Shown here piece by piece: positions 26,904-35,917 of a DNA stretch of 64,000 bases (its first letter is position 1; each line of letters opens with the position of its first letter). The notes below the pieces were generated by a model. That model had not been told where the DNA came from, made no database searches, and worked only from the letters and a program-made list of their open reading frames with translations. The translations under genes and the position numbers were made by a program. This DNA is from Candidatus Hydrogenedens terephthalaticus JGI OTU-1 (GTDB lineage: Bacteria > Hydrogenedentota > Hydrogenedentia > Hydrogenedentales > Hydrogenedentaceae), in contig AWNW01000001.1 of assembly GCA_000493945.1 (NCBI GenBank), positions 1 through 64,000 of the forward strand. Reading direction: 5' to 3'.

Positions 26904-28235
26904 ATGAAAATTGTTATCGCAGGTGCAGGTAGAGCAGGTTCGCTCTTGGCGGAAATGCTCTATAAAGATAATGATGTAATAGTAATAGACTATGATAAAT
27001 CGGTTCTCGACAATTTAACCGCAAAGGTAGATGTCGGTATCCAATTTGGTAATGCACAAGACCCTTCATTATTACAGGAAGTAGTAAGTGCGGGATGTGA
27101 TTTGTTTATTTCGACTTTAGGAGATGATAGGGCAAATATAATTGCGAGTAGTTGTGCAAAAAGTTTTGGGGCAGGAAGTGTATCCGCACTGGTTTCGGAT
27201 ATGGTTTATATCAATAATCCCATTTTATATGAGAGTATATTAGGAATTGACTATTTTTTATCGCCGGACCTGTTAACTGCAACGGATATTGCAAGTTTTA
27301 CTGAGTCCCCGGGGTTATTGGTTTCAGAAGAATATGGAAATGACCGAATTAAATTTTATGAATTAAAGGTTTGGAACCAATTTAAAGGAAGCGGAAAGAC
27401 CTTGAAGGAAATTATGGAAGTAATAAAAGAAAAATTAGTTATTGGATATATAAAATCAGGGAAGCAGGTAGATATCCCTACAGGAGAAACACGGATAAAC
27501 AGCGGAGATATTTTAGGAATTTTCGGGAAGCACGATAGTATGGCTCGTGCAGTGAAGGTATTTGCGGGAGATTGGGACAAGAAGAAGAGGGTTGTTATTT
27601 TAGGTGGGACATCTATAAGTGTTCAGATTATTCGTGCATTAAAGGATAAGGTTTCTGTGATAAAATTATTTGAAAAAGACAAACAAAGAGCGGAGGAGTT
27701 ATCACAGATACTTTCTAAATATAAAGTGGATATTGTGAATGATGACCCATTAAGCAACCGTTCTCAGTTTATAGCGGTGAAAGATTTTGATGTCTTTATT
27801 GCGCCGACCCATGATGATGAGCGAAATGTGGTAGCGGGTTTATTAGCAAAGGATATAGGAATTCCTTATATAGTAAGTGTTATATATAATAAACAGTTTG
27901 GTGAAATAGTAGACCGTTTTGGGATTGATTATTCAGTAATTCCATATTACAGTGTTGTTAATAAGGTATTGCGGATTGTATATCAAAATACGGTAAAACA
28001 TTTGTTGAATATTCGGGGTATTGAAATAGCAGAATATGAGATTAAAGGTTCTTTTAAGTTTCTTAATCGTGCTCTTAAAGATATACGATTTGATATAGGT
28101 TGTGTTATTGCAGGAATAATTCGCGATGAACAAGCAATAATCCCGACAGGGGATGATGTAATTAAAGAAGATGATCGGGTGGTCATTGTAACGAAGGCTG
28201 ATAAATTTAATGAGGTGAGTAAGTTATTTAAATAA
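26904..28235 (+). CDS. trkA: TrkA, NAD-binding potassium-uptake regulator
   Basis: 443 residues, two tandem RCK units. The first begins MKIVIAGAGRAGSLLAEML (GxGxxG dinucleotide loop) and continues with the DYD acidic end of strand 2; a TrkA_C lobe covers ~140-225. The second RCK_N begins RVVILGGTSISVQII, a degenerate nucleotide loop, and ends in another TrkA_C lobe with IPTGDDVIKEDDRVVIV. It forms the cytoplasmic gating ring of the Trk potassium transporter. trkH follows 55 bp downstream on the same strand. Length is normal for the family. Confidence 0.93.
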   Translation: MKIVIAGAGRAGSLLAEMLYKDNDVIVIDYDKSVLDNLTAKVDVGIQFGNAQDPSLLQEVVSAGCDLFISTLGDDRANIIASSCAKSFGAGSVSALVSDMVYINNPILYESILGIDYFLSPDLLTATDIASFTESPGLLVSEEYGNDRIKFYELKVWNQFKGSGKTLKEIMEVIKEKLVIGYIKSGKQVDIPTGETRINSGDILGIFGKHDSMARAVKVFAGDWDKKKRVVILGGTSISVQIIRALKDKVSVIKLFEKDKQRAEELSQILSKYKVDIVNDDPLSNRSQFIAVKDFDVFIAPTHDDERNVVAGLLAKDIGIPYIVSVIYNKQFGEIVDRFGIDYSVIPYYSVVNKVLRIVYQNTVKHLLNIRGIEIAEYEIKGSFKFLNRALKDIRFDIGCVIAGIIRDEQAIIPTGDDVIKEDDRVVIVTKADKFNEVSKLFK

Positions 28236-28290
28236 TACTTCTTTTAATATGGGAATTGAAGAGAAAAATATTTGAAAATGGTAATTTACA

Positions 28291-29784
28291 ATGAATTTCT
28301 TTCAATTGATTAATTATTTAGGAAGGCTTTTAATTGGGTATGCCTTCGTTTTTTTGTTATTGTTAGCCCCTGCTACAATCTATCAGGAGATAGATATTAT
28401 CCCTCATATTTTTGAGTCTTTTGTATATGTGTTTTTAATTGGTGTATTAGGAATTGTATCTACTTTTCGAAAGAGTAAAGTGGAGGAGGAAAGTTTTTTA
28501 ATTAAAGAGTCGTTGGCTTTGGTAGGATTGGGGTGGATATTGATTACTTTTTTTGGGTCTTTCCCATTTTATTTATCTGGACATCTTTCACTTATGGATG
28601 CTATTTTTGAATCTGTATCCGGCTTCACGACAACAGGTTCCACAGTAGTAAAGGATATAGAAGCCTTTCCTAAAACATTACTTTTTTGGCGAGCATTTAC
28701 GCATTTTTTAGGTGGTATGGGAATCGTTGTTATATTTATTGCGGTACTTCCTTATTTAGGAGCAGGAGGTCGTTTGCTTCTAAAATCTGAATCTTCCGTC
28801 CCTGATATAAAATTTATTAGACCCCGGGTGAAAGAGACTTTAAAACAATTGTTGCTGGTTTATATATCGTTAACTACTATTCAGTGTGTCCTTTTAATGA
28901 TATTTGGAATGAGTTTGTTTGATGCGGTATGCCATGCCTTTGCAACATTAGCGAGTGGAGGATTTTCAACAAGGCAAATGAGTATTGGTGCCTATAATAG
29001 TTTGCCGATAGAAATAATCACTATTTTTTTTATGCTTTGTGCGGGAACAAACTTCGGATTATTCTTCCTTCTCTATCAGAGGAATATTCGGGCTTTTTTT
29101 CAAAATGTAGAATGGCGGGCATATATCTCTATCTGGTTTTTTTCGATTGTATTTTTGACTATCTGTGTAATGGGTTATCATGGGACTTTTTCTTTAGATA
29201 AAAGCGAATTTTTACATTATTCTTTTGGTAAAGCCCTGCGGAGTGTGTCTTTTACGGTTACTTCCTTGATGACGAATACGGGTTTTACTACAGAAGACTA
29301 TGATTTATGGCCTCATTTTGCAAGATGGTCTCTCGTGATATTGATGATTATCGGTGGTTCTGCAGGGTCAACATCAGGGGGATTGAAAATAATTCGTGTA
29401 GTTGTTTTATTTAAGTTTTTGTTGAATAGAATACAATCTATTTTTCAGCCACGGGTAATAAGAGCAATTCATTTAGGAGGACAGGTAATTGATGATGATA
29501 TTCAAAGGTCGGTTTTGAGTTACTTCGCTTTATATGTATCTGTCTTTATTATGGGTAGTCTTGCTTTATGTTGGATTGGGTTGCCGATAGTAACTTCAAT
29601 ATCTTCTGTGGCCTCAGCTTTAAATGGTTGTGGTCCAGGGTTGGAACATGTTGGAGGTTTTGAGGATTTTTCTACTATTCCTATTTTAGGTAAAGGGGTG
29701 TTATGTATGTTGATGTTGATGGGGCGGTTAGAAATATATGCTATGTTGGTTTTATTTTTCCCTTCTTTTTGGCGTAGCAAGTAA
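28291..29784 (+). CDS. trkH: TrkH, potassium uptake channel subunit
   Basis: 497 residues, polytopic. Four pore-loop motifs with filter glycines can be picked out in order: SGFTTTGST, LASGGFST, TNTGFTTE and LNGCGPG. GGSAGSTSGGLKIIR, the conserved segment before the third-fourth repeat junction, is intact. The last segment (MGRLEIYAMLVLF) is the usual TrkH end. Works with TrkA in the inner membrane for potassium uptake. Confidence 0.93.
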   Translation: MNFFQLINYLGRLLIGYAFVFLLLLAPATIYQEIDIIPHIFESFVYVFLIGVLGIVSTFRKSKVEEESFLIKESLALVGLGWILITFFGSFPFYLSGHLSLMDAIFESVSGFTTTGSTVVKDIEAFPKTLLFWRAFTHFLGGMGIVVIFIAVLPYLGAGGRLLLKSESSVPDIKFIRPRVKETLKQLLLVYISLTTIQCVLLMIFGMSLFDAVCHAFATLASGGFSTRQMSIGAYNSLPIEIITIFFMLCAGTNFGLFFLLYQRNIRAFFQNVEWRAYISIWFFSIVFLTICVMGYHGTFSLDKSEFLHYSFGKALRSVSFTVTSLMTNTGFTTEDYDLWPHFARWSLVILMIIGGSAGSTSGGLKIIRVVVLFKFLLNRIQSIFQPRVIRAIHLGGQVIDDDIQRSVLSYFALYVSVFIMGSLALCWIGLPIVTSISSVASALNGCGPGLEHVGGFEDFSTIPILGKGVLCMLMLMGRLEIYAMLVLFFPSFWRSK

Positions 29785-29938
29785 AGTAACATTTTTTGTT
29801 TCTTTGCGACAATTTTTGTCATTAATTTGGTAATGTATATTTATGGGAAAAATGATAACAGCGAGTATTTTGATTCTATGTATTTGTTATACAATGATTT
29901 GTGTGTATTCTTTTGTAAATTATGTTTTTTTGTTATGT

Positions 29939-29954
29939 TGGCATAATATTTGTT
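29939..29954 (+). promoter_or_regulatory. Candidate sigma54 promoter of pilin gene
   Basis: TGGCATAATATTTGTT matches TGGCAC-N5-TTGCW except for T at the sixth position and T for the -12 C. The GG and TTG are at the correct spacing. About 96 bp before the pilin start. Pilin genes elsewhere are often sigma54-dependent. Confidence 0.4.
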
Positions 29955-29985
29955 ATAAATAAATCAACAACAATTTAATAAAGTG

Positions 29986-30007
29986 CCTTGGTAACCGGGT
30001 ATCAAGG
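29986..30007 (+). promoter_or_regulatory. Hairpin in pilin mRNA leader
   Basis: CCTTGGTA and TATCAAGG pair (one G-U) around a 6-nt loop, 42 nt before the start codon. It could stabilise a highly expressed mRNA or act in regulation. Confidence 0.4.
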
Positions 30008-30049
30008 TAAGAGATTAACTAAACAATAAACTTAACAAGGAGATGTAGT

Positions 30050-30481
30050 ATGAAAAACAAAGGTTTCACACTCATTGAATTGATGATTGTAGTAGCAATC
30101 ATCGCCATTATCGCAGCGATTGCGATACCCAACCTGCTTCGTTCCAGATTGCAGTCAAATGAATCTGCTGCAATCAGCAACTTAAAAGCCATTGTTGGTG
30201 CAGAAGTTGCCTATAACTCGGCAAATGGGACCTACACAGGTGATTTTGCTGACCTTACTGGTGCAACACCCCCATTCTTAGAAGGCAACTGGGCTGGTAT
30301 TAAACAAGGTTACACATTTACTCTGGCTTCTCCGGGACCGAACAATTTTACCTGCAATGCAGACCCGAGTGAACCAGGTGTTAGTGGTAATCGTTACTTT
30401 TTCACAGATGCCAGTGGTGTTATCCGCTTCAATGCAGGTGGACAGGCTGGCGCTGGTGACCCGCCCATCGGAGAACAATAA
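30050..30481 (+). CDS. Type IV pilin-like major (pseudo)pilin 1
   Basis: 143 residues: MKNKG leader, then FTLIELMIVVAIIAIIAAIAIPNLLRSR, a textbook class III signal with Glu5 of the mature chain. The globular part (YNSANGTYTGDF, GYTFTL, SGNRYFFTDASGVIRFNAGG) resembles the short pilins and GspG-like proteins of deltaproteobacteria and PVC bacteria. AAGGAG lies 7 nt before the ATG. A strong terminator follows at 30533, so it can be made without the second pilin. Confidence 0.9.
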   Translation: MKNKGFTLIELMIVVAIIAIIAAIAIPNLLRSRLQSNESAAISNLKAIVGAEVAYNSANGTYTGDFADLTGATPPFLEGNWAGIKQGYTFTLASPGPNNFTCNADPSEPGVSGNRYFFTDASGVIRFNAGGQAGAGDPPIGEQ

Positions 30482-30532
30482 TCGTAGTTTAGACATTAAC
30501 CCGCTATTCAGTGGGTTGTGTTGGTGCTGAGT

Positions 30533-30577
30533 GCATGATGGCGGAACCCGGTGACCGCCATCATGCCTTTTTGTTTT
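30533..30577 (+). terminator. Rho-independent terminator between the two pilins
   Basis: A perfect 12-bp stem GCATGATGGCGG / CCGCCATCATGC, 10-nt loop, then CTTTTTGTTTT. Confidence 0.93.
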
Positions 30578-30604
30578 ACATTCTAATATGAAAGGATGTG
30601 AACA

Positions 30605-31078
30605 ATGAATAGATGGCGTCGGGGGAAGGTAAAACAAAAGGGGTTCACACTGATTGAGATGATGATAGTAGTAGCGATAATTGCAGTAATAGTTGCCATA
30701 ACTATTCCGACCTTGATACGCTCGCGGATCCATTCTAATGAGGCGTCTACTATCTGGAATTTGAGGGCTATTTGCACGGCACAGGTGTCATATCATTCTG
30801 CAAATAATACTTATGGAGATTTCAACAGTCTTGTAAATTCGTCGCCTAATCTTACTACCCGTTATTTAGATGAATCCTGGAGTGAAGGATGTATCCGTCA
30901 GGGTTATGTTTATTCTATGCCACAGGTAACAACTGTGCAGTTTGTGTGTTATGCGTCACCTCAGACAATAGGCTACTCAGGCAATAGGTATTTCCGCATA
31001 GACCATACAGGAATCATCCGCTATAACGAATCTCAATTGCCATCAAATAATGACCCTGTAATTGGCGACCCTCAATGA
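30605..31078 (+). CDS. Type IV pilin-like (pseudo)pilin 2, diverged tandem copy
   Basis: 157 residues with a longer basic leader (MNRWRRGKVKQKG) before FTLIEMMIVVAIIAVIVAITIP. It aligns with pilin 1 along its length: SNEASTIWNLRAICTAQVSYHSANNTY against SNESAAISNLKAIVGAEVAYNSANGTY, and GYSGNRYFRIDHTGIIRYN against VSGNRYFFTDASGVIRFN. So it is a tandem duplicate that has diverged; it has three Cys (CTAQ, GCIR, FVCY) in the globular part where pilin 1 has one. AAAGG precedes the ATG. Its stop overlaps the end of hisS, on the other strand, by 7 bp, with no terminator visible between them. Confidence 0.88.
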   Translation: MNRWRRGKVKQKGFTLIEMMIVVAIIAVIVAITIPTLIRSRIHSNEASTIWNLRAICTAQVSYHSANNTYGDFNSLVNSSPNLTTRYLDESWSEGCIRQGYVYSMPQVTTVQFVCYASPQTIGYSGNRYFRIDHTGIIRYNESQLPSNNDPVIGDPQ

Positions 31079-32515
31079 TTCTTATTGAGGAATGTATAAA
31101 TCGTTTCTACTAATTTTTCTCGTGCGATAGTAATCTGACTCACGGTTCCTGCTTCGCGGTATTGATCTCTATCTTTTATACCTTCGCGTGCTTTTTCACC
31201 GTAGTATAAGTCCTTCACGCAGACTTCTCCTTTTTTGAGTTCATCTTCGCCTAATATAACGGCAATGGGTATATTATAGTGGTCTGCATGGGATAATTGT
31301 TCCCCTAAAGTTTCTTTGGTTTTTTTTTCCGAGATAGACACTAACCTTTAAGCCTTGATTGCGTAATTCTTTTGCTATGGATAATGCTTCAGTGATAGGG
31401 ACTTTCCCTACTCGGGTAATAATGACATCATATATTGGTTTTTGTGTATCTATTAATTGTAATTCTTCCATAGCACTTATCAGTCTATCTATACCGATTG
31501 ACATGCCTGTGCAAGGGACAAGTTTATCTGTAAATCGTGAGACCAGCCCGTCATATCTTCCACCACCCATAACAGAGCCAATATGAGGAGAGTTTCTAAG
31601 TGTCATTTCAAAAACAGGACCGGAATAGTAGTCCAGTCCTCGGGTAAGTGATGGGGAAAAAGATGCTTCGGTGTCGGGTATATCAAGGGCGGATAAATAT
31701 TGGTCAAGTTCTTCCATAGTAGAGATTGCTTGTTGTGATTCGGTTTGTTCCGATAGGTGTTGTTTGATATGTAAGATAATCTCTTTTCGTGTTTCACCGC
31801 TAATACTGATGAAGTTGATAATTTTTTCGATAATATTATTAGGTAATCCGACACCCTTGATAGGGTCTCCAGAATCGTCAATTCGACCTTCTCCAAGTTC
31901 TTTACGAACATTTTCAATACCTATTTTTTGTAGTTTATCAATAACGCGTAGAATGTGCTTTTGGGTATCTATATCTTTAATACCATTTTGTATTAATAGA
32001 GCATCGATCAGTTTTCTGTTATTAATTTGCGCCTGGAAATCTTTAAAACCGAGTGTTCTCATGACTTCTACCATGATGGCAATAATTTCCGCATCGGCAG
32101 CTGTATTCGGTGTTCCTGCAATATCAATGTCCATCTGGATAAATTCACGGTATCTTCCTATTCCCGGTTTATCGGCTCGCCAGACAGGACCAATAGTATA
32201 TCTGCGAAAGGGGATTTTTATTTTTTCGGGATATTGTGCAATGACGCGGGCAAATGGAACTGTGTGATCAAATCGAAGACATGATTGTTCTCCTTCGGGT
32301 GTTTCTAAAAGGAATATTTCTTTATTAATGTTTTCCCCTCCGGGACCGAGTAAGATTTCTTTTAATTCGATGGCAGGTGTTTCTATGAAAGCAAAGCCAT
32401 ATTTTTCATAGACGGAAATAATTTTTTGTATTATCTCCTGTCGCGTTTTACCTTTTGGGGGGAGATAATCTTGAAAACCTTTGAGTAAACGAGGTTCTAC
32501 AGTCTTTTTTGTCAT
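31072..32515 (-). CDS. hisS: Histidyl-tRNA synthetase, interrupted by one-base frameshift at an A9 tract
   Basis: Class II synthetase. From ATG 32515 (AGGAG 8 nt upstream) the frame runs through LLKGFQDYLPP (N-terminus), GLDYYSGPVFEM (the histidine-specific motif) and RYDGLVSRFTD to the start of the anticodon-binding domain at GLKVSVYLGKK. There it meets nine A residues (31320-31328) and then stops after 14 off-frame residues. The remaining anticodon domain (TKETLGEQLSHADHYNIP...) continues in another frame to 31072. Removing one A restores a 480-residue protein. As an essential single-copy gene it should be functional: either a sequence/assembly error in the homopolymer, or rescue by transcriptional slippage. 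The GTG at 31341 is not a real start. Confidence 0.9.
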
Positions 32516-32652
32516 TTTTTGCTCCTGTGAAATTTACAGCGTAAAAGATATATAGAAGTAAAAACAAAAATTGCTAATATTTTAAATCTTTGACAACTTT
32601 TTTATCCAATAATGAAACTTAAAAGAATATCTTAAAGTCTTATAATCAAATT

Positions 32653-32721
32653 CCTTTTTCTTCTGTTCCCCATGGGGCTAAATCAGTTTTGTGATGTTGG
32701 TTTAGCCCCTTTTTGTTTTTT
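32653..32721 (+). ncRNA. Candidate small RNA antisense to the ftsA 3' end
   Basis: TATAAT at 32641-32646 (weak TTAAAA -35, 16-nt spacer) would start a ~65-nt transcript that ends in a strong terminator: GGGGCTAAA (32674-32682) pairs with TTTAGCCCC (32701-32709), followed by TTTTTGTTTTTT. No plus-strand gene exists that this terminator could serve. The RNA would pair with the last ~13 codons and the 3' end of ftsA. Confidence 0.4.
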
Positions 32722-34029
32722 AAAGGGTGAAATTAGAGATACCCATAGTTGATTAATAATTTTTTTGTTCTGAAATATCTGACCTTTTTGGATTGCGTTG
32801 TAGTGAGAAAATCCATGGCGAAGTATGCCGGCAACAGTGGCAAATTCGGGATTATTGACAGGTTGGGGTATGTTGGGAATAGCGTATTGAGGTTTTGCTA
32901 TTCGAACGGGTGCATTGAATATTTTTTCGATGAGGATATTCATATTTTGTAAATTTGCCCCACCTCCTGCGAGAACAATACCCCGAAGTAAAGATTGAGT
33001 TAAATCTTTTTTGTCAATTTCTTTTTTCAGGGTGGCAATCATTTCTTGAGCACGGGCGAAAATAACCCCCTCCAGTTCGATTTTGGATACATTTTTATTA
33101 AAACCGTCTAAAACACTCTGGAGAGAGATAGGTTTTGTTCTTAATTCGTTTGAAATTAAAGAGGGAGAGAGGGGTATATTTCCGATAGGTAGGTTCGATT
33201 TTACATATTTGTTGATTAGTTCTTCAGAAATTCCATAATCGCAGATAAGTTTGTGGGCTTCTTCAAAGTTTATTTTGAACACGGCGGAAACATCTCTCGA
33301 CATAAAGACAGTTCCGAAATCAAAAGTAGAGGTGTCTATGAGTTTGTGTTCAGAAAACATGATGAGATTAATGGTGCTTTTTCCTATATCTATTAATAAA
33401 GTGCCTAACTCCATTTCCTCTGGGGTTAATGAACCTATAGCGGTTGCAATGGGATTATAAACAAAATGGTCAATTACAGAATAGGAAGGATGTAATTCAC
33501 TTTCTACACAGGATTTTAAGTTTTCAATGATAACTTTTGGAATAATTGTGAAATGGACGCGAATTTTGAGTTGTTCTGCTCTCATCCCTAATGGTTGTTG
33601 AACTGCAAAATTGTCAATATACCATTCATAGGAATTCACGGAGGTTAGTAAATCTTTATCGGATTTGTTAATTTGTTGTTGAGCCATATTAAATACTTTG
33701 TAGAGATGCTCATCGGTAATTTCTTCATTTTTAAGTTCTAATTTGGCTTCTTTTGTATGTGTTTCGGCACGGGGAGTATTAATACCTATAGAAATTAGTT
33801 TAGGTGAAATAGAGTTTACTTTTTGTTGAGTCATAGTTAATGCTTTACGAAGTGCATGTCGTGCGGAATCCATATCCTGTATTAGCCCTTTGGATATAGC
33901 ACTCGAAGAAGGGGCTGTTCCATACCCGATAATAGAAAAATTGCCGTCTTTTGTTTGTTCACCTAAAAGAACGCGTATGTTATTTGAGCCAAAGTCTATG
34001 GCAATGATTTGTGTTGATTTTTTAAACAA
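32683..34029 (-). CDS. ftsA: FtsA-type actin-like cell division protein
   Basis: I place the start at TTG 34029 (FKKSTQIIAIDFGSNNIR): GGAAGG lies 9 nt upstream and the preceding gene stops 4 nt before it, whereas the longer frame to 34110 would overlap that gene by 77 bp. 448 residues. The phosphate-1 loop IAIDFGSNNIRVLLGE, a 1C/SHS2-like insert (RVHFTIIPKVIIENLKSCVES), phosphate-2 LLIDIGKSTINLIMF and the adenosine motif GIVLAGGGANLQNM are present. The C-terminus is basic with a WVSLISPF segment that could be the membrane-targeting helix. It should tether FtsZ. FtsZ and FtsQ are not next to it here. Confidence 0.85.
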   Translation of the reverse strand: MFKKSTQIIAIDFGSNNIRVLLGEQTKDGNFSIIGYGTAPSSSAISKGLIQDMDSARHALRKALTMTQQKVNSISPKLISIGINTPRAETHTKEAKLELKNEEITDEHLYKVFNMAQQQINKSDKDLLTSVNSYEWYIDNFAVQQPLGMRAEQLKIRVHFTIIPKVIIENLKSCVESELHPSYSVIDHFVYNPIATAIGSLTPEEMELGTLLIDIGKSTINLIMFSEHKLIDTSTFDFGTVFMSRDVSAVFKINFEEAHKLICDYGISEELINKYVKSNLPIGNIPLSPSLISNELRTKPISLQSVLDGFNKNVSKIELEGVIFARAQEMIATLKKEIDKKDLTQSLLRGIVLAGGGANLQNMNILIEKIFNAPVRIAKPQYAIPNIPQPVNNPEFATVAGILRHGFSHYNAIQKGQIFQNKKIINQLWVSLISPFKKQKGAKPTSQN

Positions 34030-34033
34030 GGCT

Positions 34034-35812
34034 TTACACCTTCCCGTTAAAAAGGTCAATTGTATTTTGAGTGTTTGAGTTGTATAAAGGTTTGTGGTTT
34101 GTTGAAGCATTATCTATGGAATGGAGAAACCATATAGTTTCCTCTAATCGGCGAACTGTAGATTCTCTTTCTTTTATCTGTTTTTGAAGTTGTTCCAATT
34201 GCGTTTCTTTTTGAGATTTTGTTGCTTCGAGTGAGTCCATTCTTTGAAGCAGGGTCATTGCCTGGTTCTCAAAATCGCGGATAGATTCTTTAAGGGAAGA
34301 GATGGACTGATTGAGTTCCTCAATATTTTTTTCAGTAGCATCAAATTGCTCTTTGTATTGATTTAAGTTGGTGATTTCTGCTTCCTTCTGCTTCTGAAGT
34401 TCTAAAATCCTTTTTTCAATGTCTGCAATTTTATCCTCAGTATTCTTAATATGGTTTTCTAATGTATTTTTCTCTTTTTCTGTTTTCTGGGTTATAGATT
34501 GCTGTTCTTTTAATTCTTCTTCAATTGTTTTGATTTCGTTCTGGCAAATATTAAGTTGTTCTTCAACCTGATGTATTTCGGAACTTAAACTTTCTATCTG
34601 GTATTCTGTACTTCTGTATTCGGTTTTTACTTTTTCAACTTCTAATTTTGCCATTTCCTTGGCAAGTTCTATGGCTTTTGCTTTTGCGGTTTCTGGTGTT
34701 CCATTGGCGATGGCTTTTAGTGTGTCTAATAGAATTTCTTTTACTTCGTTTTGCGATATTTGATTGATTTGTTGAAGGAAAGTAGAGATATCAATATCAG
34801 AAGATTGTTCCGTAGTAGATATAGGTGCAGGTTCAGCATCGGTTTCTTTTTCTTCTTGAATAATTAGGGTATCATTTTCTGTTAGGATTTCATTTGTTTC
34901 TTGTATCTGAGTTGTTGAAGAGGGAGGTTCATCCGTTTTCTCTGGAAGTGATGTTTCAATTGTATATAAAGATGTCGTTTCCTGTAATATCGGGTTGATA
35001 TCATTTGTTGCTTCTGCGGTAATTTCAGGGTATTCTTTTTCTTCTTTGAGATTGTCAGGCTGGGGTATATCTATATTTTCAACTTCGGGTAAGGAAGTTG
35101 AAATTTCATCAGTTGAGGGAAGTATGTCCTGAGATGGAGTATTATCAACGGGTGTAGTAGCAGTTGTTATTTCTGAGGTTGAATAATTATTTTCAATTTC
35201 TGATACAGAGGTTGTAATAGGTTCTTCGTTATCATCTACTAAGCGAATACCGGAATTAATAAAATCGGTTACAACTTTCTGGTAAGACTTCGTCCATTGT
35301 TCAAACATGGGTTTATTAGGTTTGCCTCGCATAAAATCAGCTACCACGCAGCACAAAAGGGAATATAATTCGAGAGATGGCTCTATCGAAAGATGGGATT
35401 TTCCTACCCTGTCTGAGGAATAAATAATTCGTGCTATATCTACAAATAATTGTTCTAAATCTTTTCTTTTGTTTTGAGAAGCAACTTCTATGCAATTCCC
35501 TAATATGGGTAATGCAGAATCAACCCATTCACGAGAGTTCGGAAACAATTTTCCCTCTTCAATTGCTTTCCTAAGATTTGTTAATAATGGAGAGATTTTT
35601 TTCCCCAATTCCATTATTTCTTCATTATGGTTCGTTGCCTCTATCATTTCCTTGTTGTTATCTGTATCCGTTTCTGATAACAAAGCCTCCTTCTCTTCAT
35701 TTTTTACGGAATCATCTAAAGAATTAGAAGAAGTTTTTTTATTGAAAATAGACTTTCCCTGAGTCCAGAAGAGTCTTGAACGATTTCCGATTCGCACGAT
35801 TCTTTCCTCCAA
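34034..35812 (-). CDS. Coiled-coil protein encoded directly upstream of ftsA
   Basis: 592 residues. The N-terminal ~60 residues are basic then acidic; residues ~75-190 form a helical region (LPILGNCIEVASQNKRK, LSIEPSLELYSLLCCVVADFM). Residues ~200-340 are Thr/Glu/Pro/Ile-rich and probably disordered. From ~375 to ~575 heptad-rich sequence predicts a long coiled coil (QIESLSSEIHQVEEQL, QLEQLQKQIKERES). No signal peptide or membrane segment. The stop codon is 4 nt from the ftsA start, and the ftsA ribosome site lies inside this gene, so the two are translationally coupled. A cell-division or cell-shape scaffold partner of FtsA is inferred; no family recognised. Confidence 0.7.
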   Translation of the reverse strand: MEERIVRIGNRSRLFWTQGKSIFNKKTSSNSLDDSVKNEEKEALLSETDTDNNKEMIEATNHNEEIMELGKKISPLLTNLRKAIEEGKLFPNSREWVDSALPILGNCIEVASQNKRKDLEQLFVDIARIIYSSDRVGKSHLSIEPSLELYSLLCCVVADFMRGKPNKPMFEQWTKSYQKVVTDFINSGIRLVDDNEEPITTSVSEIENNYSTSEITTATTPVDNTPSQDILPSTDEISTSLPEVENIDIPQPDNLKEEKEYPEITAEATNDINPILQETTSLYTIETSLPEKTDEPPSSTTQIQETNEILTENDTLIIQEEKETDAEPAPISTTEQSSDIDISTFLQQINQISQNEVKEILLDTLKAIANGTPETAKAKAIELAKEMAKLEVEKVKTEYRSTEYQIESLSSEIHQVEEQLNICQNEIKTIEEELKEQQSITQKTEKEKNTLENHIKNTEDKIADIEKRILELQKQKEAEITNLNQYKEQFDATEKNIEELNQSISSLKESIRDFENQAMTLLQRMDSLEATKSQKETQLEQLQKQIKERESTVRRLEETIWFLHSIDNASTNHKPLYNSNTQNTIDLFNGKV

Positions 35813-35917
35813 ACAAAATTTTTAATAAATCAATATACATTATATAGTATTTACATTGAGTATATAATACTATATATAATAAGAAAATGAAAATAAATAA
35901 TCAAAAAATATTTTTGA

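Noticed and set aside
31072..31341. Separate small gene starting at GTG 31341
   Set aside because: It is the shifted anticodon-binding domain of hisS; the supposed start overlaps hisS coding sequence and has no ribosome site.
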